A stretch of 64,000 nt of DNA from Rostratula benghalensis (GCA_013399305.1 VXAI01000015.1:3199329-3263328), one strand, 5' to 3'. Shown: positions 49,876-64,000, counted from the first letter of the stretch. Made by a program: numbers and translations. Notes: generated by a model from the sequence alone, not told the origin.

Positions 49876-52800
49876 GGCGCGGCACGGTCCCCTGCGCCCC
49901 TCTGGTTGGGGAAGGGGCGCAGGGGGGTTCGTCACCCTCTCCGCGGTCCAGGCCTTTGAGAAATGTTCCGAACAAATAAAGAAATGGGTCCGTTCGGGTG
50001 AATTTTTACAGATTCATCGCAGAAGGGGTGACAGGGCCCAGGCGGGTCCCCAGGGACTCGGGGGGCAGGTGGGCCTCATTCCACCTTCCATAGCACCCCT
50101 TCTTCTCCCAGTTCCTCCACACACTCCGGCCCTTCTCCACAGCCGGCTGTGGTGGGGACCCAGGGCTCTGCGGCCCCTCTAAGGGGAGGGCAGCAGGCCT
50201 ACAGCTCACCCTGAGGAGGCTTTCCTCTGAGAAACCTCTCTCACGGCTCTGGAGCTCAGTGGGCCATCGTTGTGTGGAGAAATCTTGCCCAACCTGAGCA
50301 TGGTGCTCAGCTCTTCATCCTCTGTCTCTCGCTGTGCAGTAGCCCACCAGCTTTGCCCTGAGGATGCAGGCCGGTGGGTCATTCCCGCCCTGGCAGGAGC
50401 CTCTCACCCCTCTGACCTGCTCCAGGCTGCCCAAACCCGCTCCCGCCAGCCGCGGTGGTATCAGGACGGCTTGCGCACTCACCCCCATCTGTCTACAGCC
50501 TTATCGAAACGTCCAAAGCAGAACATCGTATTCCAGCTGCAGGGAAGATAACGCTCCCCGCGGGCAGCACCCCTGCTCACACACACTGGGCTGAAGTTTG
50601 TTTTTTACCCGGTTGTGCGGTACCAACCTGTGTGTCACCCCGTCTCGGCACCGCAATGCCAAACACGCACTGCTCTTGCAATGCCAGCAGCTCCACAGAG
50701 ACGTGATGTGAAGGGTGCTCAGTATCGTGATGCTGAGTGTCTGCAGTTACTGCTGTTTTCAGCAAAAATTAGGAACAAGCAGCCCCTCAGATCTTGTTTT
50801 CTACACAAAAGCAGCGGCTGATTGATAAAGCATCTGGCCTGCAGTCTGCTGCCCTTGGTTGGTGCATAAGTCATGTTCAGGTACCATCCTGCGCTTAAAA
50901 TTTTGTTGAGAGAATGATAGCATATACCAAATGCAGATACAGAAGTCTCAGTGTCTGACTGGTGGTAATTTGCATCTTAAATTACAGCAGTTATTTTAGT
51001 GGTGGGTGGGAACTATAAGAGTGATAAAGGTATTCTTCAATGGGAATTTGATAACAGCATCTGTCGAAGTAGCCTTGAAACCAAAAGACGAATAGAGTGC
51101 CTTTGTGATTTTAGCAGAAATTAATTAAAATTTTACTTTTTAAAAAAAGTATAATTTACTTTGCTACTTGTTTTTATTCCCACTTCTAGGCCTTGTGCCA
51201 TCCATGAGGTTTACAATTTCAGGCTTTTGTCAATGATCACAACGGGTTAATTAAAAAACCACAAACATCATCAAACTTGCAAAAAAAAAAGTAAAAATCA
51301 AGCTACTTGGCAAATGACATACACAGGAATTTATTTAGCAGCTGTTAAAAGCCGCTGTCTGTAACACAGAACATAACAGTTGCAAAAGTTTAAGGCAGGA
51401 AGTGAAGAAAATGTTTTGAAACTTCTTAGATGATTTCTAGGCAGGCAAAATCTTGTATCCCCCTTCGCTGGGCAAGGGCCAGGGCACCAGGGTTAGCAAG
51501 CTCTTGCGAGAACTGTGGTAAAATCTCTAGCGACCACAGGTGTTTCTGCCTTGACTTTCCTAGCACAGCAGAGACACGCAGTCCTAGCGTGGGGCGAAGG
51601 AGGAAGTTGATATGACTGCTCTTCAATTAGAGGCCGAAATATCAGAGTGATGAATGTTCTTTGTTCTGTACTACGTGTGCTTGTTTGTTCCTTCACGTGC
51701 TGTTGCTTGGGAAAAAAAAAAAAAAGTTTAACTTAAATCGGTTTTGATTAAAGGTGGGTTCTAAGGTAGCTTTCTGCACACACAACCAGGTGGCAAAGTC
51801 AGCCTCCTCTCTGTTGATATTTTATTTTTATTCTAAGCAAACTGTGTTTGCTTTTAAGCAGACACGTTGGGTAGCTTTCTAGTGAATAAGTGGAACTTCA
51901 AAGTAGTGTAAGAATCATGAAGGTGTTTGGAGATCTCTTCAAGGATCAGGGCCAAGTTGTACTGGATGCTGTGTGCACACACAAGGCACGACACTTTCTT
52001 TGAACTGGCAATTTAACATTTGTAGCAGTTAAATGTCTCTCAAATATCTCTTCCAAAAATAGGCAGGTGAAAAGATTTCAAACTTCTACAGAGATTTAAA
52101 AACTTAACCAAGGACAACTAATAAACCTAATGCCACTTGACAGCAAATACAGTTTTGAGATATTTGGAGTGCACTCTGCAGACACATGGTACTAGCAAAA
52201 TGTTTGTTTGTTTTGGAACAAAGGCAGCTGAAAAGCTTTTTAATTAAAAGTAGGGTTCCTCAATTTTTATTTTTTTTTTCTCCTGTGGTTTGCTGATTAA
52301 ATACTTCTGCTCTATCAATTCTTCTCTGATGTCCAGAATTCAGTGAGAGTATGTTTAGGCCAACATCCAACACATGCAAATTCTGCTCTCCTCCCACAGT
52401 CTCCCATTTGCTAATGATGAAAGTACCACCACCGGCACGTATTCAACTGCTGCCTTGGATGGAGGCATTAATCTTTGAGGGGACAGTTCAACTGACTAAT
52501 GCAAAACATGAGTGGGGGAGGATCTCCTGCTGCTGTGATTTACGATGGGTGGAGAAAAATATAAGCATCCACCCAGCTGTGGGAAACCTTTGAAAATTTT
52601 CTTGAAATTCTTTTTTCTAATTCACACATGAAAGAAAGCAACAGACAACTGATAACCTGATGATTCATGTGATACTCTTTTCCAATACCAGGTTTTAATC
52701 AGTAGTCATAAAAATAGCTGTTTCTACCTACCAGAATCGCAGAGTGCCATCCTTACCTCTGGGATGCTGAGGCACGATATAATTATCATCATCATAATCT

Positions 52801-55800
52801 CTGACATCACCTGTATGCGGAAGTATTAGGGAATTATACAAGAACAAGTAAACTCAGAATAAAGTTCCAGAATAAAGGCAGAATAGAGATTTCTATCTAA
52901 GGCTAAATTGTTCTCAGCATAGTCCTGTGGAATCAATTATGCATGTATTATACCTTACCAGTATCTCAAGGTGTGACTGAAGCTCAGGTAGGTACGACCG
53001 CACTAATTTTAAACAAGCTTACTCATTTACCAGTAACTGGGAGCAACACAGACTTCATCCTGGACTGCAAAGCCTGACTTTTAAGCTGGGTGGATGCTCT
53101 GAGGGCTGCTTACTGCTGTGTGCACTTTGCTGTAGGGACCAGAGCTTCTGTGAACACTTACATGAGGCTTCAGTCCCCTTCTGATGTACCTAGGGAGCAA
53201 GATGTATCTATTTGACTGCGTCTTCTCAGACAAGTGACATTTTTACATTTGCTCCCATGTAGGAAAGGCCTGTGTCCACATCTCCCAAAGAATCTGGGCC
53301 GGGCGTGTGGCCTGTTTCATGTTGCTGTCCTAGGCAGTTTTGGCTACCACAAGCATCCTCTGTGGGCCAGACAACTGTCTTTCCCAAGATCCTAATGTTT
53401 TTTCTTCTCTAGTTCAGCAGCTCCATCCTGGTGTTCCCTATGCTGTCCCATGAGACGCCAGAATCCTCACAGCGGCCACCCACAGAGCTGAAGCACTGTA
53501 TCTGGAAGGCGTGGGGGAATCGCAAAGAACAAGTTCTTTTTCTTGCTGTATATCTCTATTTTGAAATCAAAGTTCTGCTCGATGGAGAGGGAATCTCCAA
53601 GGCACTCCTGTGGAATCATTTTATTGCAGCCGTTGCTTCGCAGACAGAGGCACTAAGGGCCAGAAAAACAAATCCATGTTTCTGGAGGAAGGGAAATGCC
53701 GAATTATGAGGCTTGGGCACATGAGCAAGATGTGACTGAACAAGTTACTGCACATGGACTGAGCCTTTTAATTGGCCACACATTGCCTCTTTGAGAAATG
53801 AAAGCTTAAGCCTGAAGAGGAGCTGTAGCACGGTTGTAGGTAGTATTGCTGCTGGGTAGTTTATTTTCTGCATAGAAATGGATGCTTGAATCTTATCCTG
53901 GGTACTTTATAGCCAAAAAAGATGGACAGAGCAGCACAAGAGGAAAGACCAAGTATGGCTTAGTTTCAGAGTGTATCTGGATGAAAAGCAGACATTGTAT
54001 TTGTGTGGTTTCAAAATCTTATTCAAATTCAGACGTGTTAAGACAGTTACATATCCGCTTTCCACAAACATCCGAAGAGCTGAGAGTAATCGGCAGTATC
54101 TGGGCAGAGCCCACACTAACCTGAATGCTGGAATTTTTGCCAAATCCATCAGGAAGGAGCAAAAGAAGTGAATATGCAGTGCTTGGCTGAAAATCAGCTT
54201 GGTGATAGAAATATGTCGAAGGTCTACAAATATCTGCAAATGGTAAAAGTAAATATTAGCCTAGCGTTAATGAATAGAAGACAAGCTGCAGGCTGAATTT
54301 AATGGAAAATTAAAATTACATCTTTTAATCATACTTATTTCAGATGCTTGTTAGTAGGTTAGATTCTGGCTCAGTTACAGTAAGACACATATTACAGTAG
54401 AATTGCACCAAAATCCCGCCAGGATAAGTGAGTTTTGAACGCAGCACTGTTGTGTTGCATTCCTAGGGAGGCTGAATGAGTGGATTAATTTGGAGCCCTG
54501 AAATAATCTGTAAATTTACAGCAGCGGTGTTAAATTATGTCAAGAGTATTTGTTCATACTTCCCCGGGGATCTGCAGAAACAGCACTCCAACTCAGGTAA
54601 AATGTATATGAAGGGAGCGATCCTCTGCTCACAACATCAGCTCTGGATGGGTGAAACTGGAGACACTCAGTGAAGTGACAGAGTTTACAGTCTGCTCCCT
54701 GCCTTCCACAGCCAACTGCTCCCTCCCACGCATACACAGCTGAATCGAAGACTTTTAGGGGACATCTAAACATGGGATAACACAGCTGGAAAGGCTGGAT
54801 GTTTGAACCCTCAGAGCATTGAGGTTATTCACAACCCAGTTGCTGGAGCAGTATGGGACCCAGCCTCCTGCACAGGAAAGGAAGAATCACTTTCCATGCA
54901 CTTCCAAAGCCCTATCATATTACAGTCTGGATTTATTTATGCTCTGGGCCCCTTTATTGATTAATACTGTTGAGAGATTTAACCAGCCACTCAATTATCC
55001 TGGCAGGCAAGGTCTGAGATGTTTTATTACCCCTCTCCCTACACATACACGCCACCTCACTGAACTGATATTATGAATTATTGAGGGTGCCGTTTTAATG
55101 TACTCAGCAAGGTGCTCTGGTAAGGGGCTTCCTAGGATCCCCTTGCTTTTTAATATCAGATGCATTTCAGCTCCTGGCAGAAGGCTCTGGGTACTAAAGG
55201 CTGTACTCAGTGTTCAAATCTGTTAGTGCGCACATCAAGGACCATTACCTAACCTGCCTGTCAAGTGGCTGATTATATTAAAATAAGGTTTGCCAGTAAA
55301 TAAGAGAGAGTCTGCAAATCTCCACCCAGAAGAATCCGTTTTCAGGCTAATTGGAAGCTATTTCTTGCCAGAACACTGCTTGTCTATATATCAACAGGTG
55401 TCACCACACAGGTCCTTCTTAGACATCGTGTCTGTCCTGGATGAGAACAGATCCACCCTCAGCCTCTTTCACATCTGCATACACAGCTTGGGCCATGCCA
55501 TCCATAGGGCCCCGGGAAAGCCAAGGTTTGTTGGGAGGGGACACAGGCTGCTCCTCAGTCAGTACCCTGGTCCTCTGGGACCTCTCCAACACCCACTCAA
55601 GTCAACACAATCCTCTCTGCAGCAGCTCCAACAAGCTTCAGCACTAGCCCTTGCTTTGGTAACCTCTGTGTTAAAAATAACTACTCACCTCATGGGGCAA
55701 AGAAGAGGAGGAAGAGTGTCACATCCCTCATCTTTCACACCTATGAAATCTTAAGTTTAGGAGGCAAGAATAAGGTTGCTCAGCATTCAGCTTGAGATTC

Positions 55801-58800
55801 TGTCCAGATAGGGCAGGGTCAATGTTGGGTGAAGAGGGGGCATGACCTGTATAAGAGAAACCTCCAGGTCTGAGGACCAACTTCTTCTCCAGGAAAGAGA
55901 TGAAAATCATAGTCAGAAAGAACCTCTCAGCCCACAAAGTCTTTCCAAAGCAGTCCAGGTAGACAGCAAAGTCACATTTATCACCTCTGTGACCTTCTTA
56001 AAAGCAGCCTTAGGACAAAAATCACCTATGAAAGCTAAAATATTAGAAACCAGCGGTGATTTCCCAGAGCAGCCTGTATCTATCCTGTTATGAATCAGAG
56101 ACCTCCTTGTTTTTCCTGCTTGAGGAGCTGCCCATCTGGGAACAGGTTTAACACCAGCTCCCTGCTGGCTTAAGGCAAAGAGCCACAGAAGCGTGTGTGT
56201 GCTTATGAAAACAGCCACCTCCTCCTCTCTGACATGAACCTGAGAAGTGCTGAGACCTGTAATAGCTTAAAAAAAGGGATTCTTGGGCATTTTTTCGCAG
56301 CTGGGGTTTAGTCCACCAGCACTGTTGCCCCTGAGGAGGGACAGCCAGGAGCACCCCTGGGCCCAGCTCACTCAGGGTGGCTGCTTCCAGAGAGCTCTCA
56401 GCTTCACCTTGGGAAGGGACTGTTAATGAAACTCTCCTCTTTATGACTAGTAAACTGGTTGCATATACAATTTCAAGCAGACATGGCTCCAGCCAAGGCC
56501 TTACTAGTCCTGTGTAAAGCCAGGGCAGAAATTTAGTTTCCTTTATTTACATGCATATGTAAATAACAGCTGTGACAGTGAGGAATGTCAAGAGGAGATA
56601 GGACAAGATATAACAAGCTTCAGCAGCAGCGAAGGAACTCTTGTCCTCCCCCAGATGGTTCAGGAGAGGAGTGGGCAGCAGAGCACCATCACTGCTGGAG
56701 CCTTTCTGGGACAGGTTGGGAGAACATCTGGCAGGAACAACACAGGCAAGGTCAAACCATGGCCTTGGATGAGCTACATTATGCTGAGTTCTCTCCCCCT
56801 TTCTGTGATTTGCCTTCAGCGGGCAGAGGCTGAGAGTTTCTCTCCCTAAAAACCCAGGATGATCACTTAATCCTAACTCAGGCCTTGGAAGTTGTCATCC
56901 TAGCCCCACTCCTGTGGATACAAAGAGAAAGCACTTGGGGGTAAAAAAAACCCAACCAAGCCAAATAACCTACTCAGGCTCTTCTGGTTCTGTTACCAAC
57001 CAGCTTTTTCAACTGACAAGGACAGGCTGCCTAGGAGAAATGAAAAATGCAGCAGAGGTGCACCCTGCAGCGAGTCTGGGCACTGCTGTCTGCAGCAGCT
57101 GGGAGCTGTAGCCGCATCACAACACTCCAAAGCAATGATCCCTCATCCTTGCACGTTTCTAGGGATGCAGAGGGACAGTTCTCTAGCATAGAAGCCTGAA
57201 GCAGTAAGTAACAGGGAAGAAAAGTTTCCAGTGCAGCATCAGAGAAGTATCTTTAGTTTTTACTACATTCAAACTCATTTTATTAATACAAAAAAAACCC
57301 CCTACTGGTCTGCTAAGATGTCAGACCTGCCCATATTTGTACTCCAGCACTTATTGCCCCAGCCCCACAGCAAAGAGGAAGACCCAAGGGCAAAGAGATA
57401 ATGAAATAGGAGTTATTTTTAACCTGATTTTTATTTCTTTCCCTCTTTTTTTCAATATCTGACCTCTCTGCTCCACAAATTCACATAGCAATTGCTAGGA
57501 AATGCAGTTTAGCTGAACAATTTGACTGGGACTGGAGATATCTAACTGCTGATTTTCTGCTTGACAAATCAGAGATACATTTCTGAGAGGTATTTAGATA
57601 CTTAACACCCCTAGATTGCTGTCTCTTCCTTTCCGTCATCTGTGTAAAAAGGCAAGGTCTTTGAAGACCTAATTTCTGGTAATTATTTCTGTACTACTTT
57701 GATTTTAGTAGCAACTGTAGTGCAGGAATGGCTATGTCTAATTAAAGATTAGAATTGTACACATCTCAGCATTTGTCATTTGCCCTTTGTCAAACACAAC
57801 AAGGTACAATCACTAATAAAAACAAACCAGGACAGAAAGCAAGGGGAAAAAGGCTAACCCTGATTTTGGAATTCCTTCTCCATAGCCAATGCTCTCCCCA
57901 GGGCTAGGTACAAATATGCCAGGTTAACCCTAATGTTTCCCAATAGAAGATTTTGGTTTTATTTACACTACAAAATGTTGCAGGATGCATTCGTGGTGTG
58001 TATCCAGGCACCGGGAAGACACCTGACCTGGCAGTACCTGACAGCAAGATCATCCAGAACTATGAGGGCTATGGAGCTTTCCCATGATTCATGAAGTTGT
58101 AGGTTAATTGATGAGTCACGGAAAATTTGACTAACAAAACCCAGAGGGAAGAAAAGCTATTGGGCTGTTGGTTGACAAGAGTCTTTTAAAATGAACATGG
58201 CATAATAAGTAGGATTCCAACATCCTCTTTCTGACTCTCGAGAAACTTGTATGGAAGGGTTTTATCTACTCACTTATTACTTAACCTCAGTTGAGGTCCC
58301 TTGGTAATTAGGATGGGACACTTTTTTGCAGCTTCGAGGCCTGAATAGCAATATAAATATAATCCAGTTACAGAAAACATGACTGCATACAACAAGTTAT
58401 TATAACACTAGCTTGTATTTAAATGCGGTTCCCCTCCATTCTACTGCAGATAAACAAAATTTATCAGAAAAATACGTAGAAACTAGAAGGTAGCCTTAAA
58501 TGAACCGCATGATAAAATACAGTAAACAAGGTTAACTGTCTCCCCTTCTGCCAAAATGTTATGCACTTGCTTAACAGAGTAACACAAATAGTCTGACCCT
58601 GGACAGGGCACAGAAGGGGAATTTCCAGAGCCCCAGGTGCATTCATGCTCCCTGCTTTGCAATGAATTTCCTGGGAATCTCTGGACACTTCTGCAACTAC
58701 AGGATAATCATGCTGGCAAATGGTGTAGACAAACCTCTCTAATCCCTCTATCCCTCCATTCTCTCTGTAACACAGGGCAAGGGGAATCACAGAGTAGAGA

Positions 58801-60778
58801 GGATGAAATACATTAGGTATTGCAGGGCCAACAACTGACTGCAGTAACAGAGGCTGCAGAAGGGCCTGGGGATGCTGCTGGTTGAACACTTATAAATTCC
58901 AGATGGGCACAAAGGGATTGGCAGTGGAAGGCCTGTCCACTGTGGGACTTACAAGGAATAGAAAGTGCCCCATTTTTTCTAATTTGACATTCCTTCAGTC
59001 TTGCCATTCCTTCACATATCTGGGATCCTAATGGCTGGCTTGAATCTTCTTGTAGAGATATAATAATACAGCCTGGGGAGCAATCCAATATATTTTACAT
59101 TTAAAACATCACAGTCAGTTTGGTTTAAATAACATGTGGTGTATCATTCCAATGATACTGATACAAGTTAAGAGATTTTATCCTTCAGAAGCTATGTATG
59201 ATGAATAAAGTGAAAAAACAAACAGAAGAATAGAGTTTAAATGGCATCTAGGGGAAAGAGAGGAACAGTGGAATTTTTTGAGACAGCTTGTTTATTTTTT
59301 GATGACATTATCCTATAGTTTATAAGACTAGGTTTTGCTTGACATAATTCCCATCAGATTTCAGGGTTTATATTGGGAATCAGATTTTTCTGTCAACAGT
59401 CTCAGTCTTTTAACTAATATAGTATCTTTTGTTAAAAACTCCAAGCACTTTGTAGTCCTTAGGTCATATGTTATAAGATTGTATTCAATCATTCTCAATT
59501 TAAATGTCACACTCCTGTAGGAGCCTAGAGCCTCAGCCAGATGAAACAATTCTAATTACATTGGCTTGCACCAGCAGAGGGTCTGGCTAATGCCAGCCAA
59601 CATGCTTAGGAAGAGAATCAACTTGGAAGACATGCATAACCACTGTGACATCAGTTTACTGTGTCACAGGACAGCAAATTAAGGCCATGATAAAAAAAAA
59701 AATAATCTGATACCTGTATGGGTAAGGCACAGAAGGGCTACCCCCATGACTCTGACACAGAATAAGCTATCGTACATGAGTAGGAAGAATGGCCATAGCA
59801 AGATGCACACTCATTTTCTCATGCATGTATGTTCATTTTGATCATTGCATGTGAGGGAGAGCTGGGAGGCTTAGGTCTGTGTGGATTTTCTTACAGTGAG
59901 CTTCAGAGAAAGAGTCCTCCATGTCTAAGTAGGATATCCCAACAGCATTGAATGAAAAGAAAAAAAAAAAAAAAGGAAAAATGCCAGAAAATCAAGACAC
60001 AAACTTTACCAGTTATTGCAAGTCAGCACTGCCACTGAGGATGACAGTTGCCTCCCACAGACCCACCCACATCAAACTAACCTGCCTAATTTGATCAGAA
60101 GAAATTATTTGTGGTTGGATTCAGTTAGAAAGACCGTAGACAAATAGGCCCTGGAGCAAATTATACCATTTTAACAACATAAGTATATTCTTATCTGAAT
60201 CATAGAGGATCTGTTGTTACACAACCAGTCAATTGTCCTTGTAATCATTTAGCCAGTTCCCCCATGTAACAGAGGAGGCACATGCCATCTACATCCCACG
60301 GGAAATGTCCTGCCTCTCCCTGGCTGTCAGCACGGCATCGGCTGTGTCAGGGCATCGCTATGCATTGCAGCAGCAGCCAGTTATTTACCATCCCTGCCAA
60401 CAGGTCCTGAACAGCACACCATATTCTGGATTTAGGCTAGCCATTCATTGCCTTTTCTCCCCATAGTTCTTGCCAACTCTTTGGCTTTAAAGAGCAGACT
60501 TGCCAACATTAGGCTATTTAAATACAAATGCCACCTCACTTCAGTGCCAGAGGTTGCAAGTGGGAATGAAGAACCACTGGGCTGCTAGACCCAGCTGGGC
60601 AGCCAGGATGCCCTCCTGATTACTTCTAGCAGGGGGGAAGACACAAAACACTTCAGGAGAACATAAGAAATGAAGATGCTCCAGGTTCACAGTGCAGTGA
60701 TTAAAGCCAGCGTTAAATCTATTCTGTGACTACACAAAATAACTGGCTTACACATTCCTGACTTACATCTGCTTTTCG

Positions 60779-60790
60779 CCCCCCCCCCCC
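60779..60790 (+). repeat. C12 homopolymer
   Basis: A run of twelve C in the upstream intergenic region. Together with the C15 and C23 tracts it shows that long C runs recur in this locus. Confidence 0.92.
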
Positions 60791-61603
60791 GCCCTTTCTC
60801 CTGTTATACAAGAAACCAAGGCCTCTTTGCTCTTTACCCACTAACTTCATTAAAGTGTAATACCTCTTATCGTGCAGTTCACTGCACGTAACAGTAACAG
60901 GTTTGCTGTGTACATGTGTTTTCCAGGAAGTTTCCGACAGTACTCCTTGTACTGATTGCAAGAACTGTTATCAATCAACTGTCTTTAAATAGACAGTGAT
61001 GCATACATGGCTTCTGTAAAGGGTTGTTTTAAACCTGTATTTCATTGATCTTGAAAAAGAAAATGTTTGGCAAAATTATCTCCTTGTGTCTTCTACCTCT
61101 ACAACTGCTGGTGCTGAAGGCCCCAGAGCAATAAAGGATTTAGCCCTTTGCTACCCACTCCTCAAAAAATGTCAGAGGACATGTTGCAATGACTGTTGGG
61201 TCAGGCTACACTAATAAATTGAATTTAAACATTTCTAATGTGTACAAGATACTGCCTACCCACTTTCTACTCTTTGCCTGGAACAGCTACATTTTCATAC
61301 CTACTTTTATTACAGCCCCAATAGGCATGACTATCAAGCTTCAGGCTGAGCCTAGAAACAAAACAGGACAGAGCAGTTAGAGAGGCCAGGCTACTGGGAG
61401 ATTCCTCAGCTCTTACATGATCTCAGAATTGACCTAAGTAGGAAGGGGGAGCTTAAAGAGCCTGCCAAAACAGATCCTATTTGGAAATACAGACAGCAGC
61501 TGAAGCAGACTCAGTGCTTCTTCTCTGTTCCATAGAACTAATAGGACAAAAACGGAGGCCAGAAAAAGCTTAATCTCTGACACTAGGTTTTGGTGTTTTG
61601 TTG

Positions 61604-61619
61604 TTTTTTTTTTTTTTTT
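61604..61619 (+). repeat. T16 homopolymer
   Basis: A simple T run in the upstream intergenic region, preceded by TTTTGTTG; no element attached. Confidence 0.92.
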
Positions 61620-64000
61620 GTCTGAAGCTTGAGATTTTTGATCATTTTTCAGTTACCTAAAGTAGAAATGATTTAACTTTATGTTATAATATTAGGGGAG
61701 TACTGCCTGCTATGTAAGAATGAAACCCTTGATATATCTTTGAAAGTAAAGCACAAAGAGGAGGTAATTATAGAAGGTATTTAAGCCTGAAGAGTCAGTT
61801 CTTTAAGTTTCAGGGCTAATGAATTCCTGATAAGAAATTTCTGAACCAGAAAAACTCATGGTGGGACTAATGGAAAATCCCAAATTAACTTGAGAAGGCA
61901 ATCAAAATTTGTCAAGCACATGAAGTTATATGGTACAGACTGATGCCAGAAAACATCAGCAAGACCATGCTGATGGGCATGGTAGAAGATCCGAAGAAAT
62001 ATAGAGAAAGAGACCAAAAAGAGGAGAAGGAAAAGAAAGAAAGGTAGAATTCACCAAAAAAGGGCACATGATGATCTCCCAGTTTGGACTATTGACACAT
62101 GCCATCTGATAATAGATCAAGCCTTGCCACAGATTACATCATTTTTGAAGGAATTGGCAAAAATTGCTGGCATATCCTACAAAACAAAATGAAAAAAACC
62201 AAAACAAAACAAAGAAAGGAGACATTCCCAGGTCACTTTGCAGCTGCAATGCCATCAGCACAACATCCCTGTCCCTCTGAACTGAGCCAGGTGGAGCACA
62301 AACTCTGCCCCAAGGCAGAAACATCCACCTTTTCTTCCTCTATGATGGAGCCCTGCTTTTGAACCAACACCCTGAGCTGCACAGAGCCAAGCAGACCCCG
62401 TGAGACAGTGCAGCATGGGCTTCCTTGGGACTTTTTTTTGAACTGCAGATGGTCAGCTCATTAATACCTCATACAACATCTATTTTAATATGACAGGGAA
62501 AAATATTAAAGTCTCAGTCATCACCCTGATGACTGCTTACCTTGTGGTTCTGCATTAAGACAGAATTTAACCTATATAACCTTTCTGCATTGCTGTAACC
62601 AGAGCATTGGATGGCTGTGCTCCCTGTGATGCTTCGCTGTGATCTGGCACATTGGCTTGTGAAATGCCATAAGTCTGGATTATGCCTTTCCTTTCTTGAT
62701 CCCCTGAGTTTTGAGCAGGCCCAGTGACACCAAAACCAGCTCATTTTCTGTGCTAGCTCATACCCAGGACTGTTTCATCAGTCTGTTCCTGGGTTTACCA
62801 AGTGCTGAAGTAGAGCAGCTTCCCAGATACCAATAAGTTAATTAATTAATTTGTTAGCAAACATCTTTGGCTTCTTGATCAGCTCAGCCAAAGAAAAATA
62901 AGAGCTCCAGCCCTAGAGAAAGTCAGGTCTCCACATGGCTTTGAGCTTGGGACTTTCCAAAGAAAGGCAGCTCTGAAATATTTGCATGCAGCTTGCATCC
63001 CAGGCTCTAGGGCAGAAACCAGTAACAGAGCTCTGAAGTGCATGGTGAAAATGCAGTTCTGTGTGAAACTGCACACAAGGACCAGACACCGGGAAAGCCT
63101 GATGATACTTTCAGTTTGTTCTGGGCTGGGGGGAGGGGGCATTGCATTGGTGGGTTTTTAGGCCATATTTCAATCACCCTCAGTCATTTCTCTCTTCAAA
63201 TTAAAACCCAGCTGTTAAGTGTAGGTGTTTCATCTTGGTGAGGTTATGACGATGGAGCCAGTATGGTGGAAATGCTGCGCTCAGCACCAAAGGACTGCAC
63301 TGAAGTCCATCATTTATCACCTGAATGGAAAGAGTAACAACCCAACACAAATATTTGAGCTTCTCTTTGTTCCTGGCAGGACTCTTGCAGCATACACATG
63401 AGCAGATTGCATTTGTTTTTGCTAGGATGGGAAAAGCAACAGAGACAGAGCTGGTATGAGCTGAATCCAGCACACAGGACAGGCAGATGCTGTTCCCAGG
63501 GCCATGCCTACATGCACAGGGCTGGAGCACCAGCACACATCATTTTATCAGGGCAAGGCAAGGTGGTTCCTGGACCCTAATCCAGGGTATAGCTCAAGGA
63601 TTGTTGTTGATCATGAAGAGCAGCATAGGACAGAAGATCCAGCAGGTAAATCCTCCACCCATGGGGTTATGAGCATAACTGAACCAACCTCAACAAGAGC
63701 ACAGATTTGAGCAAAAACCCAGGGGGTCCAAACCTGGACTTCACTCAAAACTGGTCACATCCCACTTGACCAGAGCAAAACATTCACCAGACAAACAGCA
63801 CCATTCAAAATAATGGCATTTTCCTGTCCTGATGTCAGAGTAAGGGCAGGACCACTGGAAAGCTCAGTGCGACCCCAGCTGCATGACCACACAGTTCGGA
63901 CCCCTGCCCAATTTCTACATCTCTTAGAAGTCCAAATACACAGCCCAGCTGTGCGGGGCTAGTTTGTTTTTATAAGTAGTTACAGCGGGGTCACACCTTG

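Larger units (their letters stand above)
49020..49960. promoter_or_regulatory. CpG-rich ULK1 promoter and 5' UTR region
   Basis: A dense run of CpG and G/C blocks covers exon 1 and nearly 900 bp upstream, in contrast to the AT-richer sequence on either side. Sp/KLF-type GC boxes are visible around 49785-49800. The transcription start cannot be placed exactly. The region also holds the N gap, the 17-bp repeat, a TTTAAA element and a TGAGTCA site, listed separately. It may be bidirectional, but I see no gene on the plus strand to support that. Confidence 0.8.
49961..64000. other. Upstream intergenic region without recognised genes
   Basis: Fourteen kilobases upstream of ULK1. Homopolymers are present: C12 at 60779-60790, T16 at 61604-61619, A15 at 59960-59974, A14 at 51712-51725, and a short AATT repeat at about 62836-62851. 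Open frames up to 154 codons (55290-55754, plus) and 141 codons (58464-58889, minus) have no recognisable domains. In mammals MMP17 lies upstream of ULK1 in the same orientation; no hemopexin or metalloproteinase exon was seen here. Confidence 0.75.

Noticed and set aside
49960..49980. Heat-shock or steroid-type element at aatgttccgaac
   Set aside because: The spacing between GAA and TTC blocks does not fit a heat-shock element and the arrangement does not fit a glucocorticoid element.
55290..55754. 154-codon plus-strand open frame in the upstream region
   Set aside because: The product resembles no known family and lacks surrounding promoter or polyadenylation evidence.
1..64000. CRISPR arrays, prokaryotic operons, endogenous retroviral genes, tRNA or rRNA genes
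   Set aside because: None seen on either strand; the sequence is ordinary vertebrate intron and intergenic DNA apart from the ULK1 exons.

Overview
This is a vertebrate nuclear window and most likely avian. It holds the 5' half of one protein-coding gene on the minus strand, ULK1, the serine/threonine kinase that initiates autophagy. The bird call rests on three things: the predicted kinase protein keeps the vertebrate ULK1 sequence nearly unchanged, the sequence is very poor in interspersed repeats, and the one old repeat I could place looks like a CR1 LINE remnant. Species cannot be fixed by eye. There are no operons, CRISPR arrays or prokaryotic features, and I recognised no tRNA, rRNA or viral genes.

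Layout in transcript order (right to left). About 49.02-49.96 kb is a CpG-rich promoter and 5' UTR region with a 15-base run of N and a five-copy, roughly 17-bp tandem repeat. Exon 1 starts at 49094. Exons 2 and 3 lie close by (48.1-47.9 kb). A 14.7-kb intron 3 follows, then two very short exons at 33.2 and 32.4 kb, and exons 6 to 11 spread down to 5046. Every junction has AG/GT borders and a consistent phase. The eleven exons join to 838 nt (279 codons plus one base) without a stop. They encode the whole kinase domain: glycine loop, Lys39, gatekeeper Met85, HRD at 129-131, DFG at 158-160, activation-loop Thr173, APE at 182-184. The Ser/Pro-rich linker and the C-terminal EAT/MIT region that binds ATG13 and FIP200 are not visible, so the gene should continue left of base 1.

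The left 5 kb should therefore be intron 11. It has two unexpected things: a convincing minus-strand polyadenylation region near 1.96-2.11 kb, and a decayed ~110-bp minisatellite at 3.67-4.19 kb. Intron 3 contains a GC-rich cluster (46.74-47.0 kb) with a ZNF143/THAP11-like motif, a UPRE/CRE-like site and a CCAAT box. The right flank (50-64 kb), upstream of ULK1, shows no gene I can support.

No new multi-gene system was found. The observations worth checking concern ULK1 isoforms (intronic polyadenylation, microexon skipping) and its regulatory DNA.
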